The notes beneath the pieces were generated by a model. The model did no database searches. It worked only from the letters and a program-made list of their open reading frames with translations, and was not told where the DNA came from. DNA of 64,000 bases from Betaproteobacteria bacterium (GTDB taxonomy: Bacteria > Pseudomonadota > Gammaproteobacteria > Burkholderiales > Rhodocyclaceae): positions 990,501 through 1,054,500 of the forward strand of contig JADJLT010000001.1 in assembly GCA_016709965.1 (NCBI GenBank), given 5' to 3'. Below, piece after piece: positions 18,196 to 26,269 of this stretch (positions are counted from its first letter, which is position 1; each line of letters begins with the position of its first letter). The position numbers were made by a program, and so were the translations under genes.

Positions 18196-19296
18196 TTACG
18201 CGATTTTTCCTGGAATACGTGGTGTATGGCATACGACATCACCACACTGCGCACGGTGGCGCAAGGCGTGATCGATCAACACCAAGGCCAGCATTGCCTC
18301 GGCAATTGGCGTCGCCCGAATCCCGACGCAGGGATCATGGCGTCCTTCAGTGGCCACCTCAATGGCATTTCCGTAACGATCGATTGAACGACGCGGCTGG
18401 GCAATTGACGAGGTTGGCTTGATCGCCATGTTCACAATAATATCCTGCCCGGTCGAAATGCCGCCCAGCACGCCACCCGCATGATTGGTGGCAAAACCCT
18501 GCGGCGTCATTTCATCACCGTGCTCGCTGCCACGCTGCGCCACGGAATCGAAACCCGCGCCAATTTCGACGCCCTTGACGGCATTGATGCCCATCATGGC
18601 ATAGGCAATTTCGGCATCAAGGCGGTCGTAAACAGGCTCTCCCCACCCCGGAGGCACGCCGCTGGCGGTCACGGTAATTTTGGCCCCTACCGAATCCAGC
18701 GACTTGCGCAGACTGTCCATGTAGGCTTCCAACTCAGGAACAAGGGCCGCATTTGGCGCGAAAAACGCGTTCTCGCGGATGTCGTCAGCCGAAACAAATG
18801 GAATATCAATTGGCCCAAGAGCGCTCATCCAGCCGCAAATCGTGATGCCGTAGCGCTCGTTCAGCCACTTGCGGGCAATCGCACCAGCCGCCACCCGAAC
18901 CGCCGTTTCGCGAGCCGATGAGCGGCCACCGCCGCGGTAATCGCGGAAACCGTATTTCTGGGTATAAGTGTAGTCGGCGTGACCGGGTCGGAAAGTGTCA
19001 GCAATATTGCCGTAGTCCTTGCTGCGCTGATCCTGATTGCGAATCAACAAGCCAATCGGGGTACCGGTCGTCTTGCCTTCGAAAACACCGGAAAGAATCT
19101 CAACGGTATCCGGTTCACGACGCTGGGTCACATGGCGCGAGGTGCCCGGCTTACGGCGATCCAGCTCCGCCTGGATATCCGCTTCGCAAAGACTCAAGCC
19201 TGGTGGGCACCCATCGACTACGCAGCCGATGGCCGGGCCATGAGATTCACCAAAGGAAGTAACAGTAAACAAGGTGCCAAAAGTATTGCCGGACAT
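18196..19296 (-). CDS. aroC: Chorismate synthase
   Basis: AroC makes chorismate from EPSP using reduced FMN, the last shared step to aromatic amino acids (TrpFBA are encoded at 4.7-7.3 kb). I start at MSGNTFGTLFTVTSFGESHG (19296), the conserved family N-terminus; an upstream ATG at 19344 would add 16 residues not seen in the family. Signature regions include GCVVDGCPPGLSL, DYRGGGRSSARETA and GGVLGGISTGQDI. About 366 residues, normal length. Confidence 0.96.
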   Translation of the reverse strand: MSGNTFGTLFTVTSFGESHGPAIGCVVDGCPPGLSLCEADIQAELDRRKPGTSRHVTQRREPDTVEILSGVFEGKTTGTPIGLLIRNQDQRSKDYGNIADTFRPGHADYTYTQKYGFRDYRGGGRSSARETAVRVAAGAIARKWLNERYGITICGWMSALGPIDIPFVSADDIRENAFFAPNAALVPELEAYMDSLRKSLDSVGAKITVTASGVPPGWGEPVYDRLDAEIAYAMMGINAVKGVEIGAGFDSVAQRGSEHGDEMTPQGFATNHAGGVLGGISTGQDIIVNMAIKPTSSIAQPRRSIDRYGNAIEVATEGRHDPCVGIRATPIAEAMLALVLIDHALRHRAQCGDVVCHTPRIPGKIA

Positions 19297-19452
19297 GGAA
19301 GCAGTGATCGAATAGGGAACGGGAGAGTTTACCACGCCAAGCAAAAGCCCCGTCCGCTACCGTCAACAAGCACAAATACACACCCTGCCACCAACCCGGA
19401 AGCATTAGCGAAGAAGCAAGCGCTGTGATCACGGAAAGCGCTGACACCGGAC

Positions 19453-19484
19453 AACAAAAAGGCAGCCAAAGCTGCCTTTTTGTT
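19453..19484 (-). terminator. Intrinsic terminator, symmetric
   Basis: A perfect 14-bp stem: AACAAAAAGGCAGC, loop CAAA, GCTGCCTTTTTGTT. On the minus strand it follows the CBS-domain gene by 2 nt. It can act in both directions; the next gene to the left (aroC) is also on the minus strand, so it insulates aroC from CBS-gene read-through. Confidence 0.85.
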
Positions 19485-19486
19485 GA

Positions 19487-19939
19487 TCAGACACCAGCCT
19501 GCGGTTCGCCCGGCCAGTTCTTGATGTAACTCTTCAGCATCTTGTTCTCGAACCCTTGTTCTTCAAGGACTGCCTTGGCGACATCGAGAAAGGAAATGAC
19601 GCCCATCAGGGTATCGTTTTCGAGCACGGGGAGGTAACGCGAGCGCTTTTCGATCATCAAGCGGCGTAACTCGTTCGCCTCCATATCCGGAAACGCGGTC
19701 ACCGGATTGGTGAGCATGACATCGCCCACCTTCAGACCATCCCCAGCCACCGCCTTGCCCTTGAGCGCCTGCAGCACTTCGCGGAAAGTCAGCATGCCAA
19801 CCATCTTGCCACCGTCCATCACCACCAATGAACCGACATCGAGATCTGCCATGGTGTCGATCGCCAAGGCCAGTGACTGTTGCGGTGTAGCAGTGAACAG
19901 CGTCCCGCCTTTGACCCGAAGAATTTCCCGCACCTGCAT
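19487..19939 (-). CDS. Tandem CBS-domain protein
   Basis: A 150-residue protein made of two CBS motifs (about residues 8-60 and 75-130; TMADLDVGSLVVMDGGKMVGML and SRYLPVLENDTLMGVISFLD). CBS pairs usually bind adenine nucleotides. I place the start at 19939 (MQVREILRVKGG), which has a strong ribosome site (GGGGAG) 8 nt upstream; the open frame runs 26 codons further but without one. No partner domain, so it is a free-standing regulatory module of unknown target. A terminator follows directly. Confidence 0.82.
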   Translation of the reverse strand: MQVREILRVKGGTLFTATPQQSLALAIDTMADLDVGSLVVMDGGKMVGMLTFREVLQALKGKAVAGDGLKVGDVMLTNPVTAFPDMEANELRRLMIEKRSRYLPVLENDTLMGVISFLDVAKAVLEEQGFENKMLKSYIKNWPGEPQAGV

Positions 19940-20206
19940 TACAAACTCCCCACATTGATTTTGGTTGATCTCGACGATCTTAGAACATCCTCTGAAATTC
20001 CGAAAGAACAAAGGCACCTCTCGCCGCGCGCAGGGTCTAATAACGTAGCCAGAGAAAATACAAAAAATTACTCGTATTTGATAAATTTAACGTCATTGAC
20101 ACTTGCGCAATGTCATAACAGCCTATACACTTCGATATATAACCTAAGGCATACATCGCTAGGATGCTTGGGTAATCCTATTACACTAGCGTATGGAGAT
20201 TGGATC

Positions 20207-20512
20207 ATGACTACTGTTAAAACCATCGAGAAGATCGACGCCCGCGAGATTCGTCGCAAGCTCGGCCTTAACCAGCAACAATTCTGGTCCACCCTGGGCG
20301 TCACCCAGAGCGGCGGCTCACGCTACGAAAGCGGTCGCAACATGCCCAAGCCTGTCCGCGAACTGCTGCGTCTGGTGCACGTCGAGCAAGTCGATATCAA
20401 GAACATCAAGCGTGAGGACATGGACGTCATCGACTACCTCAAGGCTCAGGAACCAGAACTGTACAAGTCACTGAAGAAATCGGCGCGTAGCCACGCAAAA
20501 AAGGCAGCTTGA
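20207..20512 (+). CDS. Small XRE-type helix-turn-helix regulator
   Basis: A 101-residue protein starting MTTVKTIEKIDAREIRRKLG with an HTH at about residues 14-50 (LNQQQFWSTLGVTQSGGSRYESGRNMP), then a basic tail. The frame is open far upstream, but 20207 is the first ATG near the HTH. The 270 nt upstream (19940-20206) are AT-rich; TTGACA at 20096-20101 could be a -35 box, but I see no well-spaced -10. No toxin gene lies next to it, so it need not be an antitoxin. Target unknown. Confidence 0.75.
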   Translation: MTTVKTIEKIDAREIRRKLGLNQQQFWSTLGVTQSGGSRYESGRNMPKPVRELLRLVHVEQVDIKNIKREDMDVIDYLKAQEPELYKSLKKSARSHAKKAA

Positions 20513-20550
20513 TCGTTCCCCGACAGGGGCGCCGACGGCAACAACGGGCA

Positions 20551-21387
20551 TTACGGGGAGACAACGACCCGAATGCCCGTTTCTTTTTTGATCTGCTCGG
20601 CGAAATCGGCCAGAGATTGAGCAGATAGCGCGCTCAGCCTGATTGCTGCGGGCTGCATTGAAGGTCGAGCCAACCCATATAAATGCACACCGGCAAGCTC
20701 GCCGGCCAGCGGACGAAGCAGATTGCAATACGCCGATCTGGACGTCGCCGATGGCGCTACACCATCCAGTGCAAACCAGCAGGTTTGCACCCAGGTTGGC
20801 GCCAAGGTGGCACAAATTTTTAGATTTTTGGCCATTTTTTCCGGTTGACCGGGGACACCGTTAATCTCGACCACTTCAGCAGCCTCAGCCCGATCAATCT
20901 TGAACCAAACCTCGCCACCGAGTTCTGCCAAGCGCTCGATACCCAACTGAACTTCTGGCCGATGCATCAAGCTGCCATTGGTAATCAGGCGTACCATCAG
21001 CTTGCCTTTTTGATTGAAGCGCTCCAGCACCGCCGCCAAACAAGCAACTGCGTCAGCAAATTCCGGCGCACTGGTCGGCTCACCGTTGCCGGAAAAAGCC
21101 ACATCCATCAATCGCCGCGCCTCCGGCGGCACATCACGGCGCATGAAATCGCCGTGCAACGCCTCTTCTAGAAAGCCCGCCAGCTCCCTTTCCAGCGTAT
21201 CAAGACTAATCGGTGGCGGCCCGCCACGCGTCAGGTTTTCGACCTGGCAATAAACGCACGCCCAGTTGCATGCATTGTTTGGATTGAGATTGATACCGAT
21301 GGACACGCCACCGGCGCGTCGCGATATCACCGGGTAAACGTAGACTAGACCGGCACTATCCCGGCGGTGATCATCAGTTGTAAGCAT
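20551..21387 (-). CDS. Radical SAM protein with an in-frame dispersed repeat
   Basis: A 278-residue radical SAM enzyme with cluster motif CNWACVYC near residue 38 (CxxxCxxC spacing) and SGNGEPTSAPEF (SAM-binding GEP). I start at 21387 (MLTTDDHRRDSAG); an upstream start at 21429 would overlap queD's region. It is divergent from queD with 44 nt between starts, but its motifs do not look like QueE, so a link to queuosine synthesis is only a hint. Odd: codons for VPGQPEKMAKNL (about residues 183-194) are the dispersed repeat copy 3, read in frame. Substrate unknown. Confidence 0.8.
   Translation of the reverse strand: MLTTDDHRRDSAGLVYVYPVISRRAGGVSIGINLNPNNACNWACVYCQVENLTRGGPPPISLDTLERELAGFLEEALHGDFMRRDVPPEARRLMDVAFSGNGEPTSAPEFADAVACLAAVLERFNQKGKLMVRLITNGSLMHRPEVQLGIERLAELGGEVWFKIDRAEAAEVVEINGVPGQPEKMAKNLKICATLAPTWVQTCWFALDGVAPSATSRSAYCNLLRPLAGELAGVHLYGLARPSMQPAAIRLSALSAQSLADFAEQIKKETGIRVVVSP
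20822..20856 (+). repeat. Dispersed GGTCAACCGG repeat, copy 3, inside a gene
   Basis: The reverse complement reads GGTCAACCGGAAAAAATGG then CCAAAAATCTA, among the closest to the other copies. It lies wholly within the radical SAM gene and is translated as GQPEKMAKNLK without breaking the frame. Confidence 0.75.
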
Positions 21388-21431
21388 GGCGCATTGTATA
21401 ATCCGCGACCATCTTGTCGAGCAAAACACTC

Positions 21432-21884
21432 ATGTTGATCACCCGCCGTCTCGAATTCGATGCCGGGCACCGCATCCCCGACCATAAAAGCCAGTGCCGC
21501 CACATGCACGGGCACCGCTATGCCATCGAAATCACGCTGTCGGGCAACGTCATCGACAAAGCCGGCGATGCGGCCAACGGCATGGTCATGGATTTTTCAC
21601 AGGTCAAGGAACTCGCCAACGCCCACCTCGTTGATGCATGGGACCACGCCTTTCTAGCCTATGCCGGCGATACGGCCATCGTCGACTTTCTGAAAACACT
21701 TCCCGACCACAAGACGGTGCTCCTCAATTGCGTACCAACCGCAGAAAATCTGGCGCGTATCGCATTTGAACGTCTCGATGCAGTGTATCGCGACACTTAC
21801 GGCAACCATCTGCAACTTGAGCAGGTCCGTCTGTACGAAACGCCCAACTGCTGGGCAGATGCAAGACGCACCAAGCCCGATTGA
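21432..21884 (+). CDS. queD: 6-pyruvoyl-tetrahydropterin synthase / QueD family
   Basis: QueD-type enzymes make 6-carboxytetrahydropterin from dihydroneopterin triphosphate for queuosine synthesis. The sequence MLITRRLEFDAGHRIPDHKS with QCRHMHGHRYAIE supplies the zinc histidines and the catalytic Cys, and DHAFLAY and PTAENLAR (conserved Glu) follow. A TTG at 21414 would give six extra residues; the ATG at 21432 fits the family better. About 150 residues. Divergent from the radical SAM gene. Confidence 0.9.
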   Translation: MLITRRLEFDAGHRIPDHKSQCRHMHGHRYAIEITLSGNVIDKAGDAANGMVMDFSQVKELANAHLVDAWDHAFLAYAGDTAIVDFLKTLPDHKTVLLNCVPTAENLARIAFERLDAVYRDTYGNHLQLEQVRLYETPNCWADARRTKPD

Positions 21885-21957
21885 GCGGAAAAACTTCTCC
21901 CCCTATACTGCAGACCATACAGTGGTCGCATAAAAAAGACAGATCATGGAGGGGGAG

Positions 21958-22023
21958 ATGAAAATCAGGAAAATCTGCACGTCCACGGCCACGCGCCAGC
22001 AAACGGCCGTTGCCCTGGCATGA
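21958..22023 (+). CDS. 21-residue leader ORF overlapping the patatin start
   Basis: An ATG at 21958 follows a very strong ribosome site (GGAGGGGGAG, 21948-21957) and opens a 21-codon frame (MKIRKICTSTATRQQ, then TAVALA) ending in TGA at 22021-22023. That stop overlaps the ATG of the patatin gene (22020-22022) as ATGA. The patatin ATG has no good ribosome site of its own, so ribosomes probably reach it by reinitiation after the leader. Basic and Thr/Ala-rich; no known family. Confidence 0.5.
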   Translation: MKIRKICTSTATRQQTAVALA

Positions 22024-23168
22024 GCCAGCAGCCGACAAATCGGCCAAAAACCGCACTGGTACTCACCGGAGGCGGCGCACGCGCCGCTTATCAAGTGGGC
22101 GTTTTGCTCGCCGTTTCAAAACTATCGACAAACCACCGGAAAAATCCTTTTCCTATTCTCTGCGGCACCTCGGCTGGTGCCATCAACGCAGCCAGCATCG
22201 CCTGCCTGGCCGACAATTTTGGCAAGGCAGTCGCTGTACTCGCCAATTTCTGGCGAAACATGCATGCCGGCCAAATCTACCGAGCCGATCCGTTGGGCAT
22301 CGCTCAGTCCGGGGCACACTGGATGTCAATGCTGACGCTGGGTTGGTTGATTCGAAGCCGGCCACGTTCGCTACTCGACAATTCCCCGTTACGCGATGTA
22401 CTGCAAAAACATTTCGACTTCAGCGGCATAGAACGCTCCATTACCAGCGGCGCCCTGCATGCCTTGAGCATCTCGGCCTCCGGCTACGAATCCGGTGACA
22501 ACATCAATTTTTTTCAGGGCCACGCGACCGCGCAACCCTGGCGCCGAGTCCAGCGTATCGGCATTCGCTCGCCGATAGGCGTCGACCACCTGCTCGCCTC
22601 CAGCGCCATACCCTTCATCTTTCCCGCCACAAAAATTCACCGCGAGTTCTTCGGCGATGGCTCAATGCGTCAATTGGCCCCAATATCCCCGGCAATTCAC
22701 CTTGGCGCAGAACGGGTACTGATCGTCGGCGCCGGGCGCAAGAATGAACATCAGGAACGGCGCCGAGTAGACACCCATCCGTCGCTGGCACAAATCGCCG
22801 GCCACGCCCTGTCCAGCATCTTTCTCGACAGCCTGGCGGTCGATATTGAGCGGATGCAACGTATCAACCGAACGCTCGCCGCCATCCCGCCCGAACTTCG
22901 CAACCACAGCGACATTCCCTTGCGGCCGATCCAGTCCTTGATCATTTCCCCCTCGGAGCGCCTGGAGCGCATCGCGGCCGAAAACGCCAACGCCCTACCC
23001 TGGGCAATGCGGACGATGCTCGGCGGGATCGGTGGCATGAACCGCCGAAATGGGACGCTGACCAGCTACCTGCTCTTCGAAAAACCCTACACAAATGCAT
23101 TGATTGATCTCGGCTACGCCGACACCATGGCGCGCTCGACTGAAGTAGGCGATTTCCTCGGCCTGTGA
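22020..23168 (+). CDS. Patatin-like phospholipase
   Basis: A 382-residue protein with all patatin hallmarks: the oxyanion loop GGGARAAYQVG (about residues 17-27), the nucleophile elbow GTSAG (Ser near 51) and the catalytic Asp in FFGDGSMRQLAP (DGS in place of the usual DGG/DGA). No signal peptide is visible, so action on membrane lipids from the cytoplasm or as an effector are both open. The start overlaps a 21-codon leader ORF. A dispersed repeat and the old tRNA-Ser terminator follow its stop. Confidence 0.88.
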   Translation: MSQQPTNRPKTALVLTGGGARAAYQVGVLLAVSKLSTNHRKNPFPILCGTSAGAINAASIACLADNFGKAVAVLANFWRNMHAGQIYRADPLGIAQSGAHWMSMLTLGWLIRSRPRSLLDNSPLRDVLQKHFDFSGIERSITSGALHALSISASGYESGDNINFFQGHATAQPWRRVQRIGIRSPIGVDHLLASSAIPFIFPATKIHREFFGDGSMRQLAPISPAIHLGAERVLIVGAGRKNEHQERRRVDTHPSLAQIAGHALSSIFLDSLAVDIERMQRINRTLAAIPPELRNHSDIPLRPIQSLIISPSERLERIAAENANALPWAMRTMLGGIGGMNRRNGTLTSYLLFEKPYTNALIDLGYADTMARSTEVGDFLGL

Positions 23169-23250
23169 TCACTTTCAGCAATCAAATGATTCGGCCAGCA
23201 CAGTCTTTTCGAAGAATCATCAGGAAGCGAGCCATGTTTCCCGACCTTCC

Positions 23251-23285
23251 ACGGTCAACCGGAAAAATTGGCCAAAAAGCAAAAA
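23251..23285 (-). repeat. Dispersed GGTCAACCGG repeat, copy 4
   Basis: Plus strand: GGTCAACCGGAAAAATTGG then CCAAAAAGCAAAAA. It lies between the patatin stop and the hairpin at 23286-23302. Its A-rich end doubles as the T run of that minus-strand terminator. Confidence 0.75.
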
Positions 23286-23302
23286 CGGCCCCAATGGGGC
23301 CG
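23281..23302 (-). terminator. Displaced tRNA-Ser terminator
   Basis: On the minus strand: CGGCCCC, loop ATT, GGGGCCG, then TTTTT. It lies 10 nt downstream of the vestigial tRNA 3' end (CACCGGACCCGCCA) in the distal att site. It would have ended the tRNA-Ser transcript before the 5.5-kb element was inserted between tRNA and terminator. Confidence 0.65.
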
Positions 23303-23312
23303 CATGCAATTC

Positions 23313-23326
23313 TGGCGGGTCCGGTG
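23313..23326. repeat. Distal att site (attL), vestigial tRNA 3' end
   Basis: TGGCGGGTCCGGTG, identical to 28798-28811 at the 3' end of tRNA-Ser. Identity stops on the element side (TCCGCTT here, AGATTCG at the tRNA). Just inside, GTCC recurs at 23326, 23341, 23351 and 23361, about one helical turn apart, with the small dyad AGCAT-GTCC-TATGCT, possibly protein-binding sites for excision or integration. Confidence 0.75.
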
Positions 23327-23446
23327 TCCGCTTATAGCATGTCCTATGCTGTCCGAAGACGTCCAATTAAAGCCGTTATAACAATCAGTTAGCTTAACAG
23401 CTTGTCCTAACAACCACTATCCAATCCGATCAAATCCGACTACAAT

Positions 23447-23469
23447 TTGATAGTCATTTTGATAGTTAG
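23447..23469. repeat. Left-end TTGATAGT direct repeats
   Basis: Two TTGATAGT units 13 nt apart (starts 23447 and 23460), just before the integrase ATG at 23479. The same pair recurs near the right end at 28722-28743. Matching arrays at both ends suggest integrase arm-type sites; the left copy could also overlap the integrase promoter. Confidence 0.5.
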
Positions 23470-23478
23470 ATAAAACGT

Positions 23479-24624
23479 ATGGCACGGCAGATTGGAAAAC
23501 TAACCGCACTTCAGGTCACAAAGCTGAGCAAGCCGGGATTGTACGGTGATGGTGGCGGCTTGACACTCCAGATCACCAAGACCGGTGCCAAGAGCTGGCT
23601 CTTTCGATTCATGCGTGAGGGCAAGCCCTATGGAATGGGCTTAGGCCCCACACACACCATCAGTTTAATGGAAGCTCGCCAGAAGGCTCTGGAAGCCAGG
23701 AAGCTTCTGGTTGATGGGATCAATCCACTGACGGCCAAGAAGCAGAGTCGCATTGCCGCTGCCTTAGAAAACGCCAAGATGATGACGTTCGACCAATGCG
23801 CTGAAGCCTATATTGCCGCGCATCGAGCCAGCTGGAAAAATGCAAAGCACGTGGATCAATGGACAAACACATTGGCCACTTATGCAAGCCCTGTCTTTGG
23901 TCACTTGCCAGTCGCGACGATCGATACCGGACTGGTCGTCAGATGCCTTGCACCAATTTGGGAAAACAAAACCGAAACCGCATCAAGATTGCGTGGTCGC
24001 ATCGAATCGGTCTTGGGATGGGCCACAACCAGCGGATATCGTACTGGTGAAAATCCAGCTCGCTGGAAAGGCCATCTGGATAACCTACTCGCTACGATTA
24101 GCAAATCCAGCAGGACTAAGCACCACCCATCGCTCCCATGGCAGAACATTGGCAAATTCATGGTTGCACTCAGAGCCCGAGAAGGTAGCGCTGCAAAAGC
24201 CGTCGAGTTCGCAGTATTAACCGCGTGCCGATCAGGCGAAGTACGTGGCGCACAATGGTCTGAATTTGATTTGGCCGAACGTATCTGGACTATTCCTGCT
24301 GCACGTATGAAGGCACGTCGAGAGCATCAGGTTCCCTTGTCAGACGCAGCATTAAAATTACTGGAATTAATCCCAAAAGAAAATGATCTCGTTTTCGCTG
24401 GCAGAAAAAAACAGGTACTTTCAGATATGTCACTGACAGCGGTAATTCGACGGATGAACGGCGAAGTCAAGCCGATCTGGGTAGCAGCAACAGGCGAAGG
24501 CATTACCGTACATGGATTCCGATCCACTTTCCGGATGTGGGTTGCTGAAACAACAGCTTTCCCAAGAGAAGTCGCGGAACACGCTCTGGCTCATCAATTG
24601 CCGGATCTTGTAGAGCGAGCCTAA
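23479..24624 (+). pseudogene. P4-type tyrosine integrase, cut before the catalytic Tyr
   Basis: Opens MARQIGKLTALQVTKLSKPG with the P4-family N-terminal DUF4102 domain (DGGGLTLQITKTGAKSW), then a core-binding domain and catalytic domain. Visible catalytic residues: Arg in TACRSGEVRGAQWSEFD, His and Arg in HGFRSTFRMW, His in EHALAHQLPD. The frame ends at LVERA then TAA, exactly where the family continues with A-Y-R/Q-R and the nucleophilic Tyr, so about 20 or more residues including the nucleophile are missing (381 residues against roughly 400 or more). It is probably inactive. Confidence 0.85.
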
Positions 24625-24739
24625 GCACTGCCCTATTGATAGGTAACGAGATACGATCAAAACTGATAGCCAATGCCTTTCGATTATTCTAATGTCTTGT
24701 CGATTGACGATGTTGATATTTTTCGTGAATAAACAGTTT

Positions 24740-25705
24740 TTAGGCTGGCTGACTAAGTACAATTTCAGACAACTTACCCTTACTTTGCTTGCCTTCAAGC
24801 TTTTCTATCAAAGAGTTTCCTACATCGCATTTGCTTGTATTTGTTACAATTGTTGATTTATGACTATCCCGCTCTTCCTTGATAGCAACAGGGAAAAACT
24901 CCTCAATGACATCGCCTGACTCATCCTCGCTGTCCTCAAAGGCACCATTGTTCAGACCTTGGCGCGCAGCCACTTCTAGCGCCACCTGGTCAAAACCAGC
25001 AGCCTGACGTGCTCCATCAATCCGCTTAGCCTCGAGTAAGGCATCCTCAAGAGTTACACCGCTTCGAACCGTCAGATCTACGTAATAGATCGGTGTCCCA
25101 TGACTCTGCCGTGTCGACTTGCCGCGCAGTCGCAATTCCAACGGCAAACAGGAGAGACGATTCCCGGAGATGGCCTGGAAGTACTGCAGTCGTGCCGCCA
25201 AGGTACGGATACTGTTGAAGCCTGTAGTGCGGAAGACAAAGCTACCGAGTGGATCATCATCGCCAATGCTGACGTTGAGCCGGCCATACGGTTTGCAATT
25301 TCCGCCCTTAGCCAGTGGACAGCCATCCGGTGACGGACAAACGATCCGGATTACACCGCCGTCTGCCAGGCGCTCCCAGGGCAGACCGAGGACGAGTGCA
25401 TCAAACTGCGACCGGGACAGTTCAACACTCGTATTGCCATGTCGCCAGCAGAATCGCCCCTGATTGAGCCGACGGTTCGCTAGCCAGATGCCGTAGCCAT
25501 CATGGACCAGCACCTTGAGCCGGTTAGCTCGGCGATTGGCAAACAGATAGGCGTGGTGCGGCCGGGCTTCGCCAAACATCGAGACGACCCTGGCCAGGAT
25601 CGTCTCGGTCCCTGCCCGCATGTCGAGCGGTGTGGTCGATAGCCCTGCTCGACTACGGCTAGCTAACATCCATAGAGCAATTGCGAAGAATGTGTATTTA
25701 TCCAA
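24740..25705 (-). pseudogene. IS66 TnpB fragment fused to RDF-like protein
   Basis: A 321-codon frame of two unrelated parts. Residues about 27-121 (DMRAGTETILARVV, HHAYLFANRRANRLKVLVHDG, ALVLGLPWERL) are nearly a complete IS66 TnpB (Orf2). Residues 123-321 begin CPSPDGCPLAKGGNC (three spaced cysteines) and RLNVSIGDDDPLGSFVFRTT, resembling the 'hydrolase or metal-binding'/recombination-directionality-like proteins of integrative elements, without their N-terminal half. The join near 25340 keeps the frame open. Most simply an IS66 copy landed in, then recombined within, the RDF-like gene. Whether the chimera is expressed is unknown. Confidence 0.65.
25340..25640 (-). mobile_element. IS66 remnant (TnpB part only)
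   Basis: Only the TnpB portion is recognisable; no TnpA or TnpC (transposase with DDE) and no clear terminal inverted repeats are visible on either side. Boundaries are approximate, taken from where the TnpB-like protein match begins and ends. Confidence 0.6.
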
Positions 25706-25964
25706 GGAATACTACGGGCTGGAAATCTATGCGCTAGCTTTGCTCACGCGAGCATATTTGGAGGCAGAGAATCTAGATTTAGCCGGTCGCTCGGATATTC
25801 GTGTTGCCGCATTGCGAGAAGCACTCTCTTCGGATATCGAAGCCACAAAATCGATGGTGAGCCAAGACTGGCTAAATCGGCCGCAAAGCGGTTGGTTTGC
25901 CACGATAGATGATTACCAGCAGAAGCGAGGGAAATTAATTGCCCAACCCGCAAACTCCAAGTGA
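25650..25964 (+). pseudogene. 3' fragment of an unrecognised gene
   Basis: On the plus strand the frame to the TGA at 25962 encodes a helical-looking stretch (NVYLSKEYYGLEIYALALLT, then RSDIRVAALREALSSDIEAT and WFATIDDYQQKRGKLIAQPA). The frame continues left into sequence that belongs to the IS66 remnant, so this looks like the C-terminal end of a gene whose start was removed by the IS66 event. I do not recognise the family. The left boundary is approximate. Confidence 0.4.
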
Positions 25965-26269
25965 CATGTCGCATGCGGTTCGCCTCTGAGCTAGTGCGTC
26001 GAGGTGTTGAAATGTCCGATTGGCCCCAACATCAGGTTGAAGACGTAAAGTTTAAAGCTCAGAGTTAAGCCTCCCACTAGTCTCAGATAAATGGATAGGA
26101 CGCCGCAATTAATTGTGGTCATTCGAAAAATTTTCGAGACCCGCTGCTCGAAAAATGGCATTTGAATAACGAGCATCTGTACAATTGAATGTTTCCCAGT
26201 ATCTTATGAAGTGGCTATCGAAATATCGGCCAGTTTCTTTGTCTATTACGAGTTCTCCATCCAAACGCC

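Noticed and set aside
20096..20130. Full sigma-70 promoter upstream of the HTH gene
   Set aside because: TTGACA is present but the only TATA-like hexamer lies about 22 bp away, too far for confidence.
20207..20512. HTH gene as antitoxin of the RES protein
   Set aside because: The two genes are 6 kb apart with the island border between them; RES-Xre pairs are adjacent.
23281..23400. CRISPR-like array in the phased GTCC repeats
   Set aside because: Units are only four bases with no spacer-like structure; more consistent with protein sites next to att.
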